A stretch of 64,000 nt of DNA from Naganishia liquefaciens. Its lineage: Eukaryota; Basidiomycota; Tremellomycetes; Filobasidiales; Filobasidiaceae. The DNA lies in contig BLZA01000021.1 in NCBI GenBank assembly GCA_013423385.1, forward strand, positions 558,001 through 622,000, read 5' to 3'. Under the pieces are notes generated by a model. The model was given only the letters and a program-made list of their open reading frames with translations, was not told where the DNA came from and made no database searches. Made by a program: the position numbers and the translations under genes. Position 1 is the stretch's first letter. Every line of letters begins with the position of its first letter. Shown in pieces: positions 48,117 to 60,274 of the stretch.

Positions 48117-48262
48117 CCGAAATTGCTGGCCAGTATCTATATCAGCTCCCACGCCTCTATCGTATAATGGTGCATCGAGAGGTCTCGTTCAAGTCTCTCG
48201 CTTCAATGATTGTAGATTGCAACATCGTTGTCAACAGCAAGCTGGGCTTGACTATGACACTT

Positions 48263-49382
48263 TCATGAATCTCGATATCCTACCAGAACTTCCTGCTTGA
48301 CCCTTACAAATCGCCATGATTTCAGACGGTGTTTCTGGTCTCTAGTAACTAGCTGTGCCTCTCCCATTAAGCTATCCAGAGATGTCTGCGCAGACAGGGT
48401 ATCGTAATCGACTCGCCCATACATCCCTTCTTGTGCTGTCATGTCAAGCAGCTTTGACAGAAAGAATCGCTGTTCAGGCCAGATGGCGTCTACCGGGATG
48501 TCTTCAAGCTTGTCACCGAAAGCGTTCTTCCTCGTGGGTGCTGACGGTAATCGGAACCATTTTGGTATCATCTCTTCAGTCCTTGCAGGGAGGTCAATAA
48601 TCTATTTTGGATGTAATCTCTACTGGGGCTCACTCAATTGGGTCTCCCTTCCATTTGTCGCAGACGTATATCCATATAAGAGCTGATGTGTCGGATCCTT
48701 CTCTGAGCGGTCCGTTGCTGTCCGTTATCACGAATTGACCTTTGTAGGTGAGCGATATTCCCATTAGGCCAGCTTCCTCCTGTGGTAATCGATTGATGGA
48801 TGAGACGCGACAATGAGTTGTGAGAGTCGGGAGCTTGTAAGAACTCTTGCTGCGACCCACCTCGAGCTCTCTCTTTGCGCATGCCTCCATGGACTCATCG
48901 ACGTAAGGCTTCCCGCCGAATCCATTCCATCTACACCTCACTGGACTATCAATCCTGATCGATACGGCGCTATTGGGCTGGAGCTTACAGGTTTATTCCC
49001 ATGCCCCGCTTCTTATATCCAAGAAGAGTCTGAAGACAGCCCGCGTCAACGTGTCATCGACCACGGAACGAGCCCTTTATACCTTTCCCTCGCTTCTGTC
49101 AACGACGTATACCAAACTGTAATGCTTGACTTGAGAGACAGGTAGCCATGTATCATGTGAAACCGGAAGTCGCTCCGAAATCACGTCGGCGACGTCTGCC
49201 TGACCAGACGAGATCCGATTGATCCAGTTCAAGCTGTGCATATTCAAGAATCGCGCAGCAAAGGTCTTGCTATCGTCAGGAAAAGACGGGTAGTATGTAT
49301 AAGCAGATGTAAACAACGGAGTCCTCGCACACTCATGAAGAGCATGACGAGTCAAGTTAGCTAAGTTAGCTGTCAAGCTCAA
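48263..49382 (-). CDS. Nudix hydrolase, MTH1/NUDT1-like
   Basis: Predicted hydrolase of oxidised purine nucleoside triphosphates. After an N-terminal part of about 85 residues, the Nudix fold starts at VKHYSLVYVVD. Then LLGYKKRGMGI and WNGFGGK lead into the complete Nudix box, G-x5-E-x7-R-E-L-x-E-E-x-G-L (GGKPYVDE through EEEAGL, split by an intron after REL-E). EEMIPKWFRL, DAIWPEQRFFLSKLL and a C-terminal tail follow. WNGFGGK, the W-(F/Y) region and W-P before the last strand are MTH1-type. Introns have GTATAA, GTAAGC, GTGGGT and GTGAGC donors. The N-terminal start could be further downstream; the last 60 residues are not family-like and might hide one more intron. Confidence 0.82.
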
Positions 49383-49605
49383 CTGAAACAGCTGAAACCC
49401 AATATGACCAGCGCGTTTTGTATCCGCGGCAGGTCACGCGCGTCGCGTCGAGTTCAATGATCTCCAATGTGACGGCCAAATTCCTTCTCCATCATCCTCG
49501 TCATCGAGCTGGTGGTATCTCAAAGTGGGATCGAAGCCGCAGGAGCAGTTCTCACATAGTACTGCTCTTCAACGTCTACCGCTCGGATATCGTCAACCGT
49601 CTACG

Positions 49606-52600
49606 ATGGCTGCGCCGGTATTAAAGAAGCTGGTGTTCCCGGAGAAGCTTGTGCAGAACAGCAAGAGCACTGGCATTGATGCTCTCCTTAAGAAGCTCCA
49701 TGTGAGTATGATGCACTCCGGCATCCGGCCCGCAAGTCTAAATCATCTTGGATGATAGGATTTGCACGAAAAGCTCAAGGTTCTGCAGCAGGACGAGACC
49801 GATCTCAAGTCCCTAAACACAGTTAGCAAGGAACTCATTAACAATACTCTGCTCTTGCACAAGGAGTACGTCCCAGTATTCAAGAACCGCAGTTTAAGGA
49901 ATGCTGACTGAAAGATTTTCGGCCTACAGCAAAGGAGTTAAGGCATATGTGGCATGCTGTTTGGTCGACATTCTCAGATTATACGCTCCAGATGCACCCT
50001 ACAACGATGCGCAAATCAAGGCAAGTTTTCGGCACAATCCATTAGCGCTTCTAGTCTGAAATTTCGCCTTTGCTTTCAGGATATCTTTCAATTCATCCTT
50101 CGGCAACTCACCCAGAATCTCAAGCAGAGTCAATCCGCATTCGGCGCGACCAAGGGCAAAGGCAAGGCTGGCTGGAACACTTCAAGAATTACCGATGTCC
50201 CATATTATGCACAATACTACTATGTTCTGGAGAGTCTGGCGACCATCAAAAGTGTCTGTCTCATTCCGGACCTGGAAGGCGCGGATGGACTGGTAAAGGA
50301 ATACGTTCAGGGAATGCTGAGCATCGCCAGGTCCGTAAAAACAAACGTCCCCGCTTGTCCGGAAAAGGGCTGACTCAACTTTCGCTCAGGCCGGATGTCA
50401 GCAAGACGATGCTGAGATTCCTCCAGGAGATCGTTGTTTCTCTGGTAGAGGAAAGCGCTACTATTCCAGCAGGCGTGTTGGACTGCCTTCTGGGCCAAGT
50501 CACAGGCTCAAAAGATGTTAGTTCTTCAGTTCTTTACCTTTGTCCGGTCGACTGAATCCTGCCCATCATCGCCAATGATGCATCAGCATACAGATCTGCC
50601 GGTCTTCCTTCTCGCTACGGGCGTTTTAACGGAAGCTGCCCAGGCGTTCCACCGTCCTCTGCAATCGGTGAGAGTCAAGGACGTCACACCGATGTGCAAA
50701 GCTCACAGCCGCTTCCCTCCAGCACATCGTCGGCATCTATAATGATCACGCGCGGCCGCAGGATGACGAGGACCTCTCCGAGCTTGTGAAGGCGAATGAA
50801 CTAATAATCGTTCTATTCGAGCATTGTCCGAGGGTTCTCCTTCAGGTCTTCCCGCAGCTAGAAGAAACACTGCAGCATGACTCTGTGCAAATCCGCATAC
50901 TCGGCACAGATACCCTGTCGACTATCTTCGGTCTGGCCGGCAAATATAATTTCAGCGTTGGATCATCCGGTTCTCACGTCATCTATCGGTCAACATGGGA
51001 GGCCTGGCTCAGACGTAGAACGGACAAAGCGGTGGCAGTCCGTATAGCCTGGGTCAAGGGAGCAAAAGCTCCTCTCACGAATCACCCAGAGTTGCGGAAA
51101 GAGCTTGAAGGTGATTCGCTGAGACGATCCCTGCACGTTAGCCGTCATACTAATCCGTCTCACAGTTGCCATTGCTGAGAAGCTAAACGATGTCGACGAC
51201 CGAGTTCGAGGTGCCGTCTGCAAGATGCTGGGCTCTTTGGACTACGAGACAGCGGCCCACCACGTCACCTTGGAGACCATGAAGGCACTTGGGGAGCGTC
51301 TCCTGGATCGAAAGGTGCGTAGCTTCCTGGTTCTCTCGGCTGAATGCAAGCTTACTGTCTCATTGCAGCTCGCGGTTTGCGAGGAAGCCTTCGAAGGGTT
51401 GGGCAGATTATATGACTTGGCATACCCTCAAATGTTCGTGCTTGACTGCGCTCACGCTTGTATTCTGCCTATTCTGCCTATTCTGACCTTAAAAGCGCTC
51501 AAACAGTTACGCCGAAGATGTTACAGCCGTAGAGCAATTCGCCTGGATCCCTGCCAAAATGTTCGGCTCGTATTGCGAAAACGACACACCCGCAATCAGG
51601 TAAGTTATCTATGAGAGTCTGAAGCCGACCAACTAAGCGCCCGCGACCGCTCTAGGCAAATCATCGAGAACACGACTGCAAAATATCTCCTTCCCCTACC
51701 CGATCCCAAGGTCACGAATGAAACAGCTTGGACTGAACGCTTATTAGCGGTGGCACCGGCAGAAGACAGCAAAGCATTCATTAGTTTCATGAATATGTCC
51801 AATCTCCCTGAACCGTAGGTTCAAGTCTGGAATTCTCGCCATCGGGGCTGACTCACGCATGACCGATAGTGGGCTTCGACCCTGGGAAGTCTATTTACAG
51901 GCATGCATACAGTACAACGTAAGCGGACCTGAAGACATCGCACGCCTTTCGTGCTCATCAAATCCTGCAGGGTGGCGTTATGGACGACAGGGAGAAAGAG
52001 ATTACTTTAATGCTCGACCAGATCTGCAGATTTTTGTGTCAGTTGCCTTCTTCCGATTTCATTCATGTTTGGCTGACAGTTACGTCGTCGTTCTTGTTCC
52101 CGAAAGCCATGAGTTTTGACAATGCAACCGAAGTCGTCAGCGACTTGAAAGAATTTGCCACGGCCAATGAGAAGCGATCGTATCAGTATATGGAAACTCT
52201 CTTGAAAACGGATTCTGACGTTTTTGATATCGTGAAAGCGAAGGTGAATGCAAGACGACAGCACGACCTTGACATCAGCTGATCTCAACTTTAAAATCAG
52301 ATTGAACTGCTCAAAAGGATTACCCAGCAACAGCCCGCAATCCTCGATACTTTCACAGCGGTCTGCAGAAGAGCTTCCCTGTGGATTGTGAATCGGTCGT
52401 CTATCCATACTCTTTTGCAGGCGACAGCCGAATCCGGCAAGACGAGTGCGAAGGCGGCTCAATTACTGCGCTTTGTCTCGAAGCATCGGCCAGGTATCTT
52501 CAAATACCACATTGCGGAGTTACAGAAGACAATCTCAGACAAACGTACCCCGATCTCCTTGGAGGCTGGGATCAGGTGTCTGGCGCAAGCGAGTTTCGGT

Positions 52601-54919
52601 AATGCATCGCTCAAGCTGGACAGGTACGTCCGGATACATCGTACTACACAGGCTCAACTCATAAACTCGTCAATACAGTAAAACTGTTGACCGTGCGGTA
52701 CAGATGTGCACTGGTAACAATGTGTGCCTTGCGAAATACTCGGCTAGGTTACTGGGGCAAATGAAGTTGACGGATGCTATCGAGAAGGTGATCCAGGTAA
52801 GATGCATTGTTCCGCGTCGCAATCGTCTCGAATACTCAAGAGGACAACGTCTAACGCTGCAATAGGATGTCTTCGACAAATTCTCAGAAGGAGCAACAGA
52901 GTCATATCCCGCCTGCATTGCAGCCATCACTGAGATGTGCCGTTCAGCGTCCTTGCTTGTACACGATCATTGGTCTTCGATAGAGGCAGTTGTCGGTAAG
53001 ACGTTGATTCCTTGGCAGGACGGCAAATTTTCCATAACGCAAGATGTGAGTATCACCGGAATCTTCTTGGTCAGACATCTGACACTTCGGATCTCGCAGA
53101 ATGAAGAGGAAGATGAGCCATGGATCGAATTCGATGACTTGGCCGCGCTGGATCAGGCGAAGATCCTGGCCCTGAAACTCGTTACCAATAGAACGTTATT
53201 CTACCCTGAAGGCCGTCCGGCAAAGGATGAGGTAGGATTGCATATCAGACGGCTTTGCGCTGTGGTGGAGCACGATGGCTTCCTTTCTCCTGAATTAGAC
53301 GAAAGGTAAGGCAAATGCCTCTTGCGCATCGTCGAGATTCCCATCATTGAAATTTCCCTGAATGCAGTGGCCACGTGAGAGGCCACCTTCGTCTGACAGC
53401 GGCAACGTCATTGTTAAAGGTCGCCGTCTTCGCTGACAACGAGAAGGAAATCAATAACACTGCGTTCGAAAATATCGCCTACGTCGTACAGGTTTGTGAC
53501 AAAAGACTAGGAAGCATCCCTAGTCTGACTTTCTTTCCTATCGCAGGACCTCTATTTCCAGGTTAGGGAAGCGTTCCTCCTAAAATTGCGCAAACACCTC
53601 GTGCGCAAACGAAACGCTCCAAGGTGGAATATGGTACCGTTCCTCTCCGCTCACGATCTCGATGAAGAGCTGCATGAATTGGTGAGAACCCTCGGGTTTT
53701 GCAAATTTTTATTCGGCCGTTCGATCTCACACTGCTGCCATCCAGGGACGGCGCCTTGCAGGCGAACTTACCTCTGGTTTAGATGAAAGTGAGCAGAAGT
53801 CTCGGCAGATCTCGACGGTCAACTCACATCGCGGACTTTCGCAGAGACGCGAATGGAGAGGATCGAGCGGCAATTCGCGCGTTTGCTCTCGCTGATATCA
53901 CATCATCCGGACTTTGTTATGCGGGAAGACTCCCCATCAGAACACGAGGACTGGATCCATGCCGCAACGTATGTCGGGATGTTTCAGATTATCGGACGAG
54001 ATCCTCATTTGGATATTCCATTCCAGTTACATTCTTTTATACATCGATACCGTTGCAAATGCGAACAACATCGCATACCTGCACCACCTCGCCTCCCAGC
54101 TGAAGACGGTCCGCGATGCAGCATATCCAGGGAACGTGAGTGATTCTGCATTTTCGACTCTCGTCAAGAAGCGCATTCTCACCCAACATCGAACGTTTCA
54201 CAGCGTCTATACAAGATTAGCGATCTTGCGCAAGCTATCATCCAACATAAACGCAAGATAGAGGGTTGGCCAGCAGGCACATACGGCGGGAGGTCACACT
54301 TGCCCTCGGGTCTGTTCGCCCCAATCGACGTGCAGAAACAACGCGAGGTGGGTAATGTCGAGAGAACGCGAAGGGGACCCAGGCTGAATCCCGGTATAAG
54401 ATCGCTCGCAATATTTATCTTCCAGAGGACTACGAATCCTGGCTTTTCGAGTCTACCAAGAAAGCTGCTCCGAAAAGAGCCCGCGCTCCTGTAAGCAATT
54501 TTTCGACTACAGCCGATCATAGGCTAAACTTTATTCCGACAGAGGCTCGCGGCTGATGGTCAGAAGAAGTCTCTTCCGCAGAAGAGGAGGAAGGCGAACG
54601 GAGACCCGTGTGTAGCCCTGATTCCTCAAGGTAGTCTCCAGGATAACTGATATCTGCACGCACAGAAAACCCAAACGTCAGAAGCGCGAGAATTATGGCG
54701 ATGAAGGGTCCGACGGGGATAGCAGTGAACCTGAAGTAGTCCAGCTTCGGGAACGAGCAGCTGGGAAAAGGCAAATAAAAAGCGTTCAAGTCAGTGCAGC
54801 TCTTGCTATCCCACCCGTATCTGCTGACTCCCCGAAAGTCTCGACAATCAGCCAGGCCGGAAGAAGCCTCGGGAACCGACGAGTCTGGGGATGAGGATCG
54901 GGGCGATGATGAGGCATAA
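49606..54919 (+). CDS. PDS5: Cohesin-associated factor PDS5
   Basis: HEAT-repeat regulator of sister chromatid cohesion. ATG 49606 gives MAAPVLKKLVFPEKLVQ, then ELINNTLLLHKD, KGVKAYVACCLVDILRLYAPDAPY (Pds5 signature) and DIFQFILRQLTQNL, followed by helical repeats over about 1100 residues in some 25 exons: LIIVLFEHCPRVLLQVFPQLEETL, RILGTDTLSTIFG, WLRRRTDKAVAVRIAWV, DVDDRVRGAVCKMLG. The C-terminus is basic and acidic in turn (KKSLPQKRRKAN, GDEGSDGDSSEPE, ending in E-S-G-D-E-D-R-G-D-D-E-A), typical of Pds5 DNA-binding tails. Not every small intron was resolved; the stop at 54917-54919 is in frame with the acidic end. Confidence 0.9.
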
Positions 54920-55078
54920 GGTATCATCACACAGCGCGATTTGCGCATACCTTGCGCTTTTACCTTACGCGGGAGAGGATCGGGACCTGCTCAAACCACC
55001 AAACCCTTAGCATGCGGGCAACGCGCAGGCACCTTGCTTATAATATAGACAAATACAAATTGTTATTCTTGTCAGACT

Positions 55079-57558
55079 TTAGTGCGCGATCGCCATTAAC
55101 GAGCCGACAAAGGTCAACATCTAATGGTGGAATGAAGACAGAAGAAAGGTGTGTCAGTATGACTGTAAAGACGTAGCAAATCAGATAGGCAAGACTTACA
55201 AGTCGAGGTCGAACGTCAACAATGTCTAGATATCGCGAGATGAGCGTTTCGCAAATATAGCCTTGAGTCCAATTACTCACCTTCAGGTACGAGGAAAATC
55301 AATGCGTTCAGTTTCCTTGCGATGGAGATTGCCAATTTGGCTGCAAGGCAATAGTCATAAATATCCATACTCATGAGCAAAAGCAACACATACCATTCTG
55401 CTTCTTCTCTTCCTCATTCCTTCCGACGGTCACCAGAGAATAGTCGACATATCCGGGCTTGATGCCATTCAACAAGTCCAAGAAGAAGATTCCGGTACTC
55501 AGGGATGGATCCTTGAACGACTTCATCGATGAAGTCTTTCCTCCCTTCTTGACGGTATCGTTGGCCCATTTCACCATGTCGACATCAGACACGCCCCGTC
55601 CGTCTTTCGATAAGGACGCCAAAGTCTGATTGATACTCAATCTAGTACGATCGCGGCCCAGTCAGTTCTTCAGATCTCCTGAAAAAAAAATCGAAAAAAT
55701 CGACATCACTCACCGCATCAACTGCCAAACAAGACCAAGTACAAGGGTCTTTGTACCGTCGACGATATCCGAACCTTGAATACCGACCATGTGCATTTTG
55801 TTTGCCTTTGCCAGCTCGATGGAGTAATTGGTATTTTCGACTGCCTTAAAACGGGATAGTTCCTGACCCTCCTTAGGCTTAGAGACACGCCGCCAAATAA
55901 CAGATCCTGGAATGACCTTGTCGAAGCCTTGAAGAAGAATGGTTCCATCCTAACAATTTCGCGTCAACCTTTGGACAGGTTTGAGCGTCTCCACCATCTC
56001 ACCTTGAGGTCCTCGAAGAGGTTGTATACGCCAGGTTCGACATCCAGACTGTTCAGCCAGAGAGTGAACACTCTGGCTTCCCGTTCACCTTCGGCATCAA
56101 AGTCCTCAATCTCGGGCGGAGCCTCGGCTTCATCTAGCGGCTCGAGGCCGGGATGAGTGTTGAACAAATGTGCAACAAAGGCCAAGTTCAGCTTGGGGTT
56201 GCCGGCAACTAGGGAATTGGCGGTCAAGAATCTTCGACATCCGATCTTGTCTGCGTTTTGCAAGACCTGGAATGAAGGAGGGAAAGGGGTAGAACCAATT
56301 CAGCGAAACTTTCTGGATGACATGACACGACTTACCTGTTCAGCCCTCTCGTGAAGGTCGAAAGTCTGGAGCGGGGCTTTGGAGCATTGATCCGGTTTGA
56401 GCTGGTTCAACAGAATGGTGTAATTTTCGCCGTCAGAAACATCTTTCGAAAAATTGGTCACTCTAGAAGTGATCAAGTCGTGTGATCAGTAATGGAAAGC
56501 AAGAGCATTTTTCCCGACTCACTTCCTGTGCCACTTGGCAGCCTTCAGATGGAAGTTGAACCATCGCAGCAAGATTTGATCCGGCGGCAGCCTCAAGAAT
56601 TCCTCCAGGGTTTCTCCATCGTCCAATAGTCGGTAGAGCTCGGGGTGAATCTTGATATCGATCTTCGAAAGCAAACCCCTTCGAATGATCTGCCAGATCA
56701 GACCAAGAATCAAGTGCTCTCGTCCCTCGGAGATATCAGAAGAACCGATATTGACAACGGAACATCCGATACCCTTTGCAGAAGTGATCACGATATTGTT
56801 GTTCTCGGTGATCTGGAATGCATTGAGCGGCTTCACGCTTTTTGTTGCCTTATTAACTGAAGGCTTGTTGAGAACTCGCTCGTCGATAGTATCCGGGACG
56901 GAGTCATTGATAAGCTTGCAGAGAATGAGACCGTCTGCGCAAGTGTGTCGTGTCAGTGAAATGAGTTTCCTTCGAGAACTACGAACTCACCTCGACACTC
57001 GTCAAAAAGCTGCATGGTATCTGGGTGTATTGGTAGGATATGATCGATGTCCTTGTCGCCAGCGAGGACCTAGAAAGAGTTGTACTGTCAATACCGGTAC
57101 ACACTAATGTCGGACGCTGGGAAGCTTACAGCATTAATATGTTCCGTGAAAGACCTTCTCTCATCCTCATTGATGGTATGCTGAGCATTGGTTCCTGCGG
57201 TTCCCTTGACGGTGACCTTTCCCTTCTTAGCTTCAAGGCTGTCAGCAACGCCCTGCTTCAGCAAGCTGTGTAGCTGGACCCAATCCTCGATTTCGACCTT
57301 TCCGCTGGCATCGATCGACGTGGACTTGAGAGCCTCGCGGGCCTGGTCATAGGTCGCTTGACCAGATTGCTCTATGGCATGGATAACGGTCGCCTTGTCC
57401 AACGATCCCTTGTCTTCTACATCGATTTGCCTGAGAGGAATTTATTTGCGTTCGCGCATGAGCCGGAATGACAGGACTCACTTGAACCTGTTGATAAGGT
57501 CAAATACTTCATCCTGCTGGAATTGAGGATACTTCTTGGCGAGTCGGATGGCCTGCAT
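55079..57558 (-). CDS. SAC6: Fimbrin (actin-bundling protein Sac6)
   Basis: Actin filament cross-linker with EF-hand region and four calponin-homology domains, acting in actin patches and endocytosis. ATG 57558 starts MQAIRLAKKYPQFQQDEVFDLINRFK, then KQIDVEDKGSL. CH1/CH2 include INEDERRSFTEHIN, LAGDKDIDHILPI, KPLNAFQITENNNIVITSAKGIGCSVVNIG, EHLILGLIWQIIRRGLL, and CH3/CH4 LAFVAHLFNTHPGLEPLD, ARVFTLWLNSLDVEPGVYNLFEDLKDG, LVLGLVWQLMR and FFLDLLNGIKPGYVDYSLV. The end is EDIVDVRPRLMLTFVGSLMAIAH, obtained by joining CTT at 55196 to ATG after CCATTAG at 55121, exactly the fungal fimbrin C-terminus. About ten introns. Confidence 0.95.
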
Positions 57559-57984
57559 GTTGGGGTATGAAGTCTTTCACAAGCGTCTCGGAAAGGCAGG
57601 GTAGACCTATGCAGCACGTTACTTCAAACACGGCATAGGGCAAGGTGCATGGACACCCGTCTGCTGGGATGACGTTTACTGCAGCGATGCCCAGCATGTC
57701 AGGGTGCGCCCGGTCCAATATGCGCATGATCCGATCCGGCGGAGGACCGAGGGGTGCCTACGAACAGCGCGGAACTCCTGACAAACATCGACAGCACATC
57801 AGTACCGTTTTGAGTGGGCTAATCGTCACTGCCTGGGATCGCTCCTCTAAGCAGCAGCTCCATTCTCTGGGAGTACGTTACAAGCGCATGAAGGAGTTAC
57901 CCATTCCCGGCTGGAGGAGCGAAGAGGGAGGTCGATTATGCGCAAATATGGTCAATCAGAATGGATCATGATAAATCAGATCTT
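57559..57984. other. Intergenic: fimbrin upstream region
   Basis: Tandem minus-strand gap of 426 bp. A frame at 57509-57727 overlaps the fimbrin start in another frame and is not conserved. No further feature seen. Confidence 0.45.
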
Positions 57985-59546
57985 CTACAACCTGGCTTTG
58001 ACTCTGCCATGTGCTGTCAGAGAGCGCGCGACCTCTTCCAAGCATAATCGTGCACTGCCAAAACTAGCTTGATAACCCGCTCCGGCGTGTCTGTTTTGAC
58101 ACATGATCATGGTAACGTGAGCTCGATGTCGTTCAAGCTTTCCGGGTATCGCTCTCACCCGTAATGATGTATCAGGGGGATTCTGTCCCATCCCACTTGT
58201 AGCTCCTCGCTTTCGATCCTTACTCCACCTTTCCTCGCGGGTCTTAGCCCGGAGCCTTCTTCGATCAGCAATTTCCGTAGCTCCTCGACCAACACTTTCT
58301 TATCCCTGTTTTTGGAAATTGACTCGGGAATGAGATCCGGCGCCATGGCGATACACCGTTCGAGGATATCAGTCGTCTGAGAGGACACTGCATGTGCTGT
58401 CCAATCGTTGTCCGTCTTGAATCCACCTAGAATCACATCACCGCATGCCCGCGGAATAGTGTCTGACCGAACAAGGTCAATTCACGTTCGCGCTCGACTC
58501 GCGTTATGGCAGACCATACTCACATGTCCAATCACCGGCCATCGAGCTCCTCGTGATGCCATGTCTGTACCAAGGCGCCCTAACGAGCAAGACTTGGCCA
58601 CGAACAGGGTAACAATTCTTGTCTTCCACTCCCCCAAGGTGTCTTGCACCGAGGCCAGCGCAAATGATGATGGCGTCCGCTTTTCGCGGGATGATTGGTA
58701 CTTGCAACTGGGCGACGTGTGAGAGGGTGAACCGAATGAATTGGCATCCAAGTCTCCGGAGCTCCGCTACTAAGCATGGCAGGTATCGGCTGGTGTCTAT
58801 CGTTACCGCTGTCAGAATGGAAGAATCGAGGTGAGTGCGCGTCTACATAAAGGTTTCGATGAAACTCGCTGTCAAAAGTGCAGCCTTGCTGAAATCCCGG
58901 TGGGAGCTCTCCTTGAGGAATGTATTTGAACTTTTGAAATGCAGGAGATTTTAGTGCCTACCCAGAAACCCCCTGAAGGAATTACAATATGTGGAACTCA
59001 CATTCGGCATTTCCGTCAGACATTCTTGTTCTGCTGTCTTTGCCTCGACAAAGAGCTCGGTCTGCTTGATATGTAGAAAGCAGTCGGCCCACTTTGACGA
59101 TGAGTCTCCAGCCATCGCGAGAAATCTTGGCAGGCTTTCCATGTCCATCGCTAAGCGGAAAGACCGGACCAAGGAGTCAGTGAATGAACAACGAGTTTGC
59201 AGAAGCAAAATATTTACCTAGAAGGCGCTTATCCTTGCCTGCATTACTGACATGATGGGCTTTGCCGGATCTCCGAGTGAGCGCACATATGTAAATTCGT
59301 CCGATTTGACGTACCTCCAGCCCACGGAGAAGTGTAACCCACCGACTTCTTGTCCCCTGGAAAGTCCCGCGCGACAATCGTCACGTCATACTTCCCAGTC
59401 TCTAGAGCCATGAGCGCCGTAGTCAGGCCGATGACGCCTGGTTGTAGAAATCATGCTGGTGGTAAGTCATCTCTATCCGGTCGAAGCGGGTAGTATGCTA
59501 ACCGGCACCAACGACTACGAGATGCTGCTTGTTCGCGGTTGTCATC
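57985..59546 (-). CDS. D-amino-acid oxidase, peroxisomal
   Basis: FAD enzyme oxidising D-amino acids to keto acids with H2O2. ATG 59546 gives [15 protein letters not shown], an intron, then [12 protein letters not shown]: a complete GxGxxG FAD motif. GYTSPWAGG is the DAO N-terminal signature. Near the C-terminus lie [29 protein letters not shown] (DAO signature HxGxG..S.GSA) and a final K-A-R-L, a good PTS1 peroxisomal signal of the [SAC]-[KRH]-L type. Seven or more short introns; the last joins TAC-GG to A-CAC. Peroxisomal location fits H2O2 production. Middle exons (58480-59210) were followed only in part. Confidence 0.9.
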
Positions 59547-60274
59547 GGCGAAGAAGGGAATGGGTGTAAGGAAGAAGTCAGTAATCGACGGAATTCAGTT
59601 CGTAAGCCGGACTATTGGAACGGCAAGGCAGTTGTAGGCAGCAGTACCGGTATCTTGGATGGACTATAGCGATTGTCGAGCCATATATCCTCGTGACCAC
59701 ATCCGAATTCTGAGACAAACCATGGCTTCGGCAATGGCCGTCGGGCCGATAAAGTATCATGATTGGCGTTTTTGGAAGCGCTTGTTCTGGTGATTGGCGA
59801 AAATGACAGGCCAAGATAAGGGATGGGAATTGGCGACAGACAAGTATTGGCGAAACGAAGCGGACGCCCGGTAGCTGTCCTAGCATAGTGGTTGAGTCGG
59901 TAGCTCGCAAACAGAGTTGCCGGCGATCATTTCATCATGGCTCGGATTAGAGCCAGAGCTGGTTGTCAGTTTGCGCCGCCAGTCACGCGAAACACTTCAA
60001 GCTGACTGACGCTCTGGGTCAGATCATTCGCTTTCTCTGGACAGTCGCGCACTATCGCGAACCACATCGGTATTCGAGATGATTCCCCTAAAGAGCATGC
60101 CATACATCCATTTCAACTGTTGAAATTGGTATCGATACAAATACAGGGCGACCGCCGAGTGCCAAATCCTATAGGCTTTGTGAGCGCATGGACGACAGCA
60201 AGCCGCTACTTTTGTTGAGAAGAAAGAGATGATCAAGAGGTACAACTCCGTACTCGAATTACGGATATTCATAT
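59547..60274. other. Intergenic: DAO upstream, SHMT 3' flank
   Basis: Tandem minus-strand gap of 728 bp with no supported gene; open frames are short and lack protein-like composition. It should contain the DAO promoter. Confidence 0.45.

Noticed and set aside
48155-48215. tRNA-like A and B box sequence (GTATAATGG..GTTCAAGTC)
   Set aside because: No acceptor or anticodon stem pairing could be drawn, and it lies in the 3' flank of two convergent genes.
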